This document shows, piece after piece, positions 62,827-64,000 of a stretch of DNA of 64,000 nucleotides. The translations under genes and the position numbers were made by a program. The stretch's first letter is position 1, and each line of letters begins with the position of its first letter. Origin of the DNA: Bdellovibrio sp. (lineage in GTDB: Bacteria > Bdellovibrionota > Bdellovibrionia > Bdellovibrionales > Bdellovibrionaceae); the NCBI GenBank assembly GCA_014376435.1, contig JACMRL010000025.1:1-64000 (forward strand), given 5' to 3'. The notes beneath the pieces are model-generated. The model was not told the DNA's origin. It saw only the letters and a program-made list of their open reading frames with translations, and made no database searches.

Positions 62827-64000
62827 TCTTTAAGCAATTTTTTTTGTTTTTCAGTTTCGGCTGATGACCAATTCAATTCTTGCTCGAAAACTGTCGCGAT
62901 TTTCTCTAGCAAACTTAAGCCATGGTCACGATACGCAAGTACCAAAGGCACTCGGCGTGCAAAGAAATCAACTAAATTAAGACACATCGTCGTTTGAATT
63001 GCTTGAAATGCCTCTAATTGCCAATAATTTAAATCTTGGCCGTACTTCGCAAGGATCTCAAAACCTTCTAGACCATAACGTTCGACTAATAATTTTTCAT
63101 TTTCAGTCGCAGCTTGTGACTTTGCTAAGTGATAACTTTCTACGGATGTATAGTGATTCAACGGAGAATTTGTTTGGCAGTGACGAACCGACATACGATC
63201 TTCAATAGACCAAGTTTTTAAAACCTTATCTACAATTTGTTCCGACATCAAACGGTAAGTTGTATATTTTCCGCCGGCTACGAAAGTAAATCCACGCGCA
63301 TCTGAAATAATCGTATGTTCACGGCTAGTTTTATTTTCATTATTTGAATCATCTTTTACTAAGGGTCTAACGCCAACGTAGGTTGAAATAATATCTTCCG
63401 TAGTTAAAAGCGCACCGGGAAAATATTCATTCGTGATCTGTAATAAGTACGTTACGTCTTCTGCGGTTACTTTTGCATCTTCTGGGTTACCTTCAAAATC
63501 TGTGTCCGTGGTTCCGATAATAATCATTTCGTGGCGTGGAATTGCAAAAATAATCCTCGGCCCTTTTTGTGCCGCCATGACGACCGCACTTGTTAAAGGC
63601 AAACGGTCTTTGTGTAATGTTAAATGAATGCCTTTCGTCGGGCGCAGAATATCTTTCCAATCATCTACCATTTTGGGTCCAACTAAATCAGTCCACGGAC
63701 CGACGGTTGAAACTACATGATCACAAGAGATTTCAAAGTTTTCTTTAGAAATTAAATCTTCCGCTTCGACGCTAGAAATTTTTCCATCTTCGAAAAAAGA
63801 TTTTTTTGCTTTAACGTAATTAACGGCAACCGCGCCAAATTCATTCGCAGATCTTAGAGTTTCGTGTACCAAGCGATCATCGTCCATATAGCCATCTGAA
63901 TAAACGAAAGATCCTACTAAATCAGAACTGCGCACGATTGGCATGCGATTTAAAGTTTGAACACGATTTAATTTTTCATGAATTTCAGGAGTTTGAAATA
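62784..64000 (-). CDS. glpD: Aerobic glycerol-3-phosphate dehydrogenase, C-terminal part (runs off the right edge)
   Basis: An FAD enzyme oxidising glycerol-3-phosphate to dihydroxyacetone phosphate at the inner membrane. The open frame continues to the edge without a start, so about 405 of roughly 530 residues are visible. DHVVSTVGPWTDLVG, RPTKGIHLTL, IPRHEMIIIGTTDTDFEG and YVGVRPLVKDD are typical GlpD motifs. FVAGGKYTTYRLMSEQIVD precedes the C-terminal cap domain with ARRVPLVLAYRDHG. The N-terminal FAD-binding loop is outside the window. Confidence 0.93.
   Translation of the reverse strand, partial: FQTPEIHEKLNRVQTLNRMPIVRSSDLVGSFVYSDGYMDDDRLVHETLRSANEFGAVAVNYVKAKKSFFEDGKISSVEAEDLISKENFEISCDHVVSTVGPWTDLVGPKMVDDWKDILRPTKGIHLTLHKDRLPLTSAVVMAAQKGPRIIFAIPRHEMIIIGTTDTDFEGNPEDAKVTAEDVTYLLQITNEYFPGALLTTEDIISTYVGVRPLVKDDSNNENKTSREHTIISDARGFTFVAGGKYTTYRLMSEQIVDKVLKTWSIEDRMSVRHCQTNSPLNHYTSVESYHLAKSQAATENEKLLVERYGLEGFEILAKYGQDLNYWQLEAFQAIQTTMCLNLVDFFARRVPLVLAYRDHGLSLLEKIATVFEQELNWSSAETEKQKKLLKDYIDSELSWRKSLS

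Noticed and set aside
1-64000. tRNA or rRNA genes, CRISPR repeats and insertion-sequence ends
   Set aside because: The intergenic regions were read on both strands for T-loop-like GGTTCGA sequences, regularly spaced repeats and paired terminal repeats; none were convincing.

Overview
This is a compact, AT-rich bacterial chromosome segment of roughly 39% G+C by eye. It carries about 62 genes on both strands, often overlapping by a few bases. The gene content suggests a member of the Bdellovibrionota, close to Bdellovibrio but lower in G+C than B. bacteriovorus. The clues are a fused SpeD-SpeE polyamine enzyme, many exported proteins of no recognisable family, outer-membrane barrels, and a fragment at the left edge resembling the conserved N-terminus of Bdellovibrio fibre/adhesin proteins. 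The taxonomic call is inference. I see no prophage, CRISPR array, tRNA or rRNA. The only mobile-element trace is one shortened Y1-type transposase gene near 62.3-62.8 kb.

Layout. 0-10 kb: adhesin-like fragment, leuS, speA, then a minus-strand operon encoding a YejABE-type peptide importer (no ATPase gene) and a sugar nucleotidyltransferase. 10-18 kb: agmatinase, a DksA/TraR-like regulator lacking most zinc cysteines, a TetR regulator, a small penicillin-binding protein, exonuclease III, an ATP-grasp-like protein and an S41 protease. 18-30 kb: hldD, phenylalanine hydroxylase, trmJ, then a minus-strand operon hpd-hmgA-ribD, a Pif1-like helicase, a rhodanese and a HAD 5'-nucleotidase. 30-37 kb: two membrane unknowns and the operon panG-like-panB-panC-coaBC-coaX-panD, which encodes pantothenate synthesis and the following CoA steps. 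37-48 kb: fatty-acid desaturase, outer-membrane unknowns and a leucine-degradation (liu) cluster. 48-64 kb: a TetR/hydrolase operon with a perfect operator palindrome, RNase P RNA, a nitroreductase, an ArgP-like LysR regulator, a secretin-N-domain fragment, stand-alone RlmK, SpeDE, SodB, an outer-membrane barrel, the transposase remnant and the 3' part of glpD.

How genes work together. SpeA (arginine to agmatine), the agmatinase (agmatine to putrescine) and SpeDE (spermidine) make a full polyamine route at three separate loci. PhhA, Hpd and HmgA degrade phenylalanine and tyrosine to maleylacetoacetate; the two final enzymes are not in the window. The liu genes turn 3-methylcrotonyl-CoA into acetyl-CoA and acetoacetate. 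Together with the peptide importer this fits an organism living on amino acids from protein.

Initiation signals. Genes inside operons usually have a clear Shine-Dalgarno sequence. At least six genes at the start of transcription units have none, and instead show a sigma70-like promoter whose -10 box ends 6-9 bases before the ATG, suggesting leaderless mRNAs. Promoter calls were made by eye and are inference.
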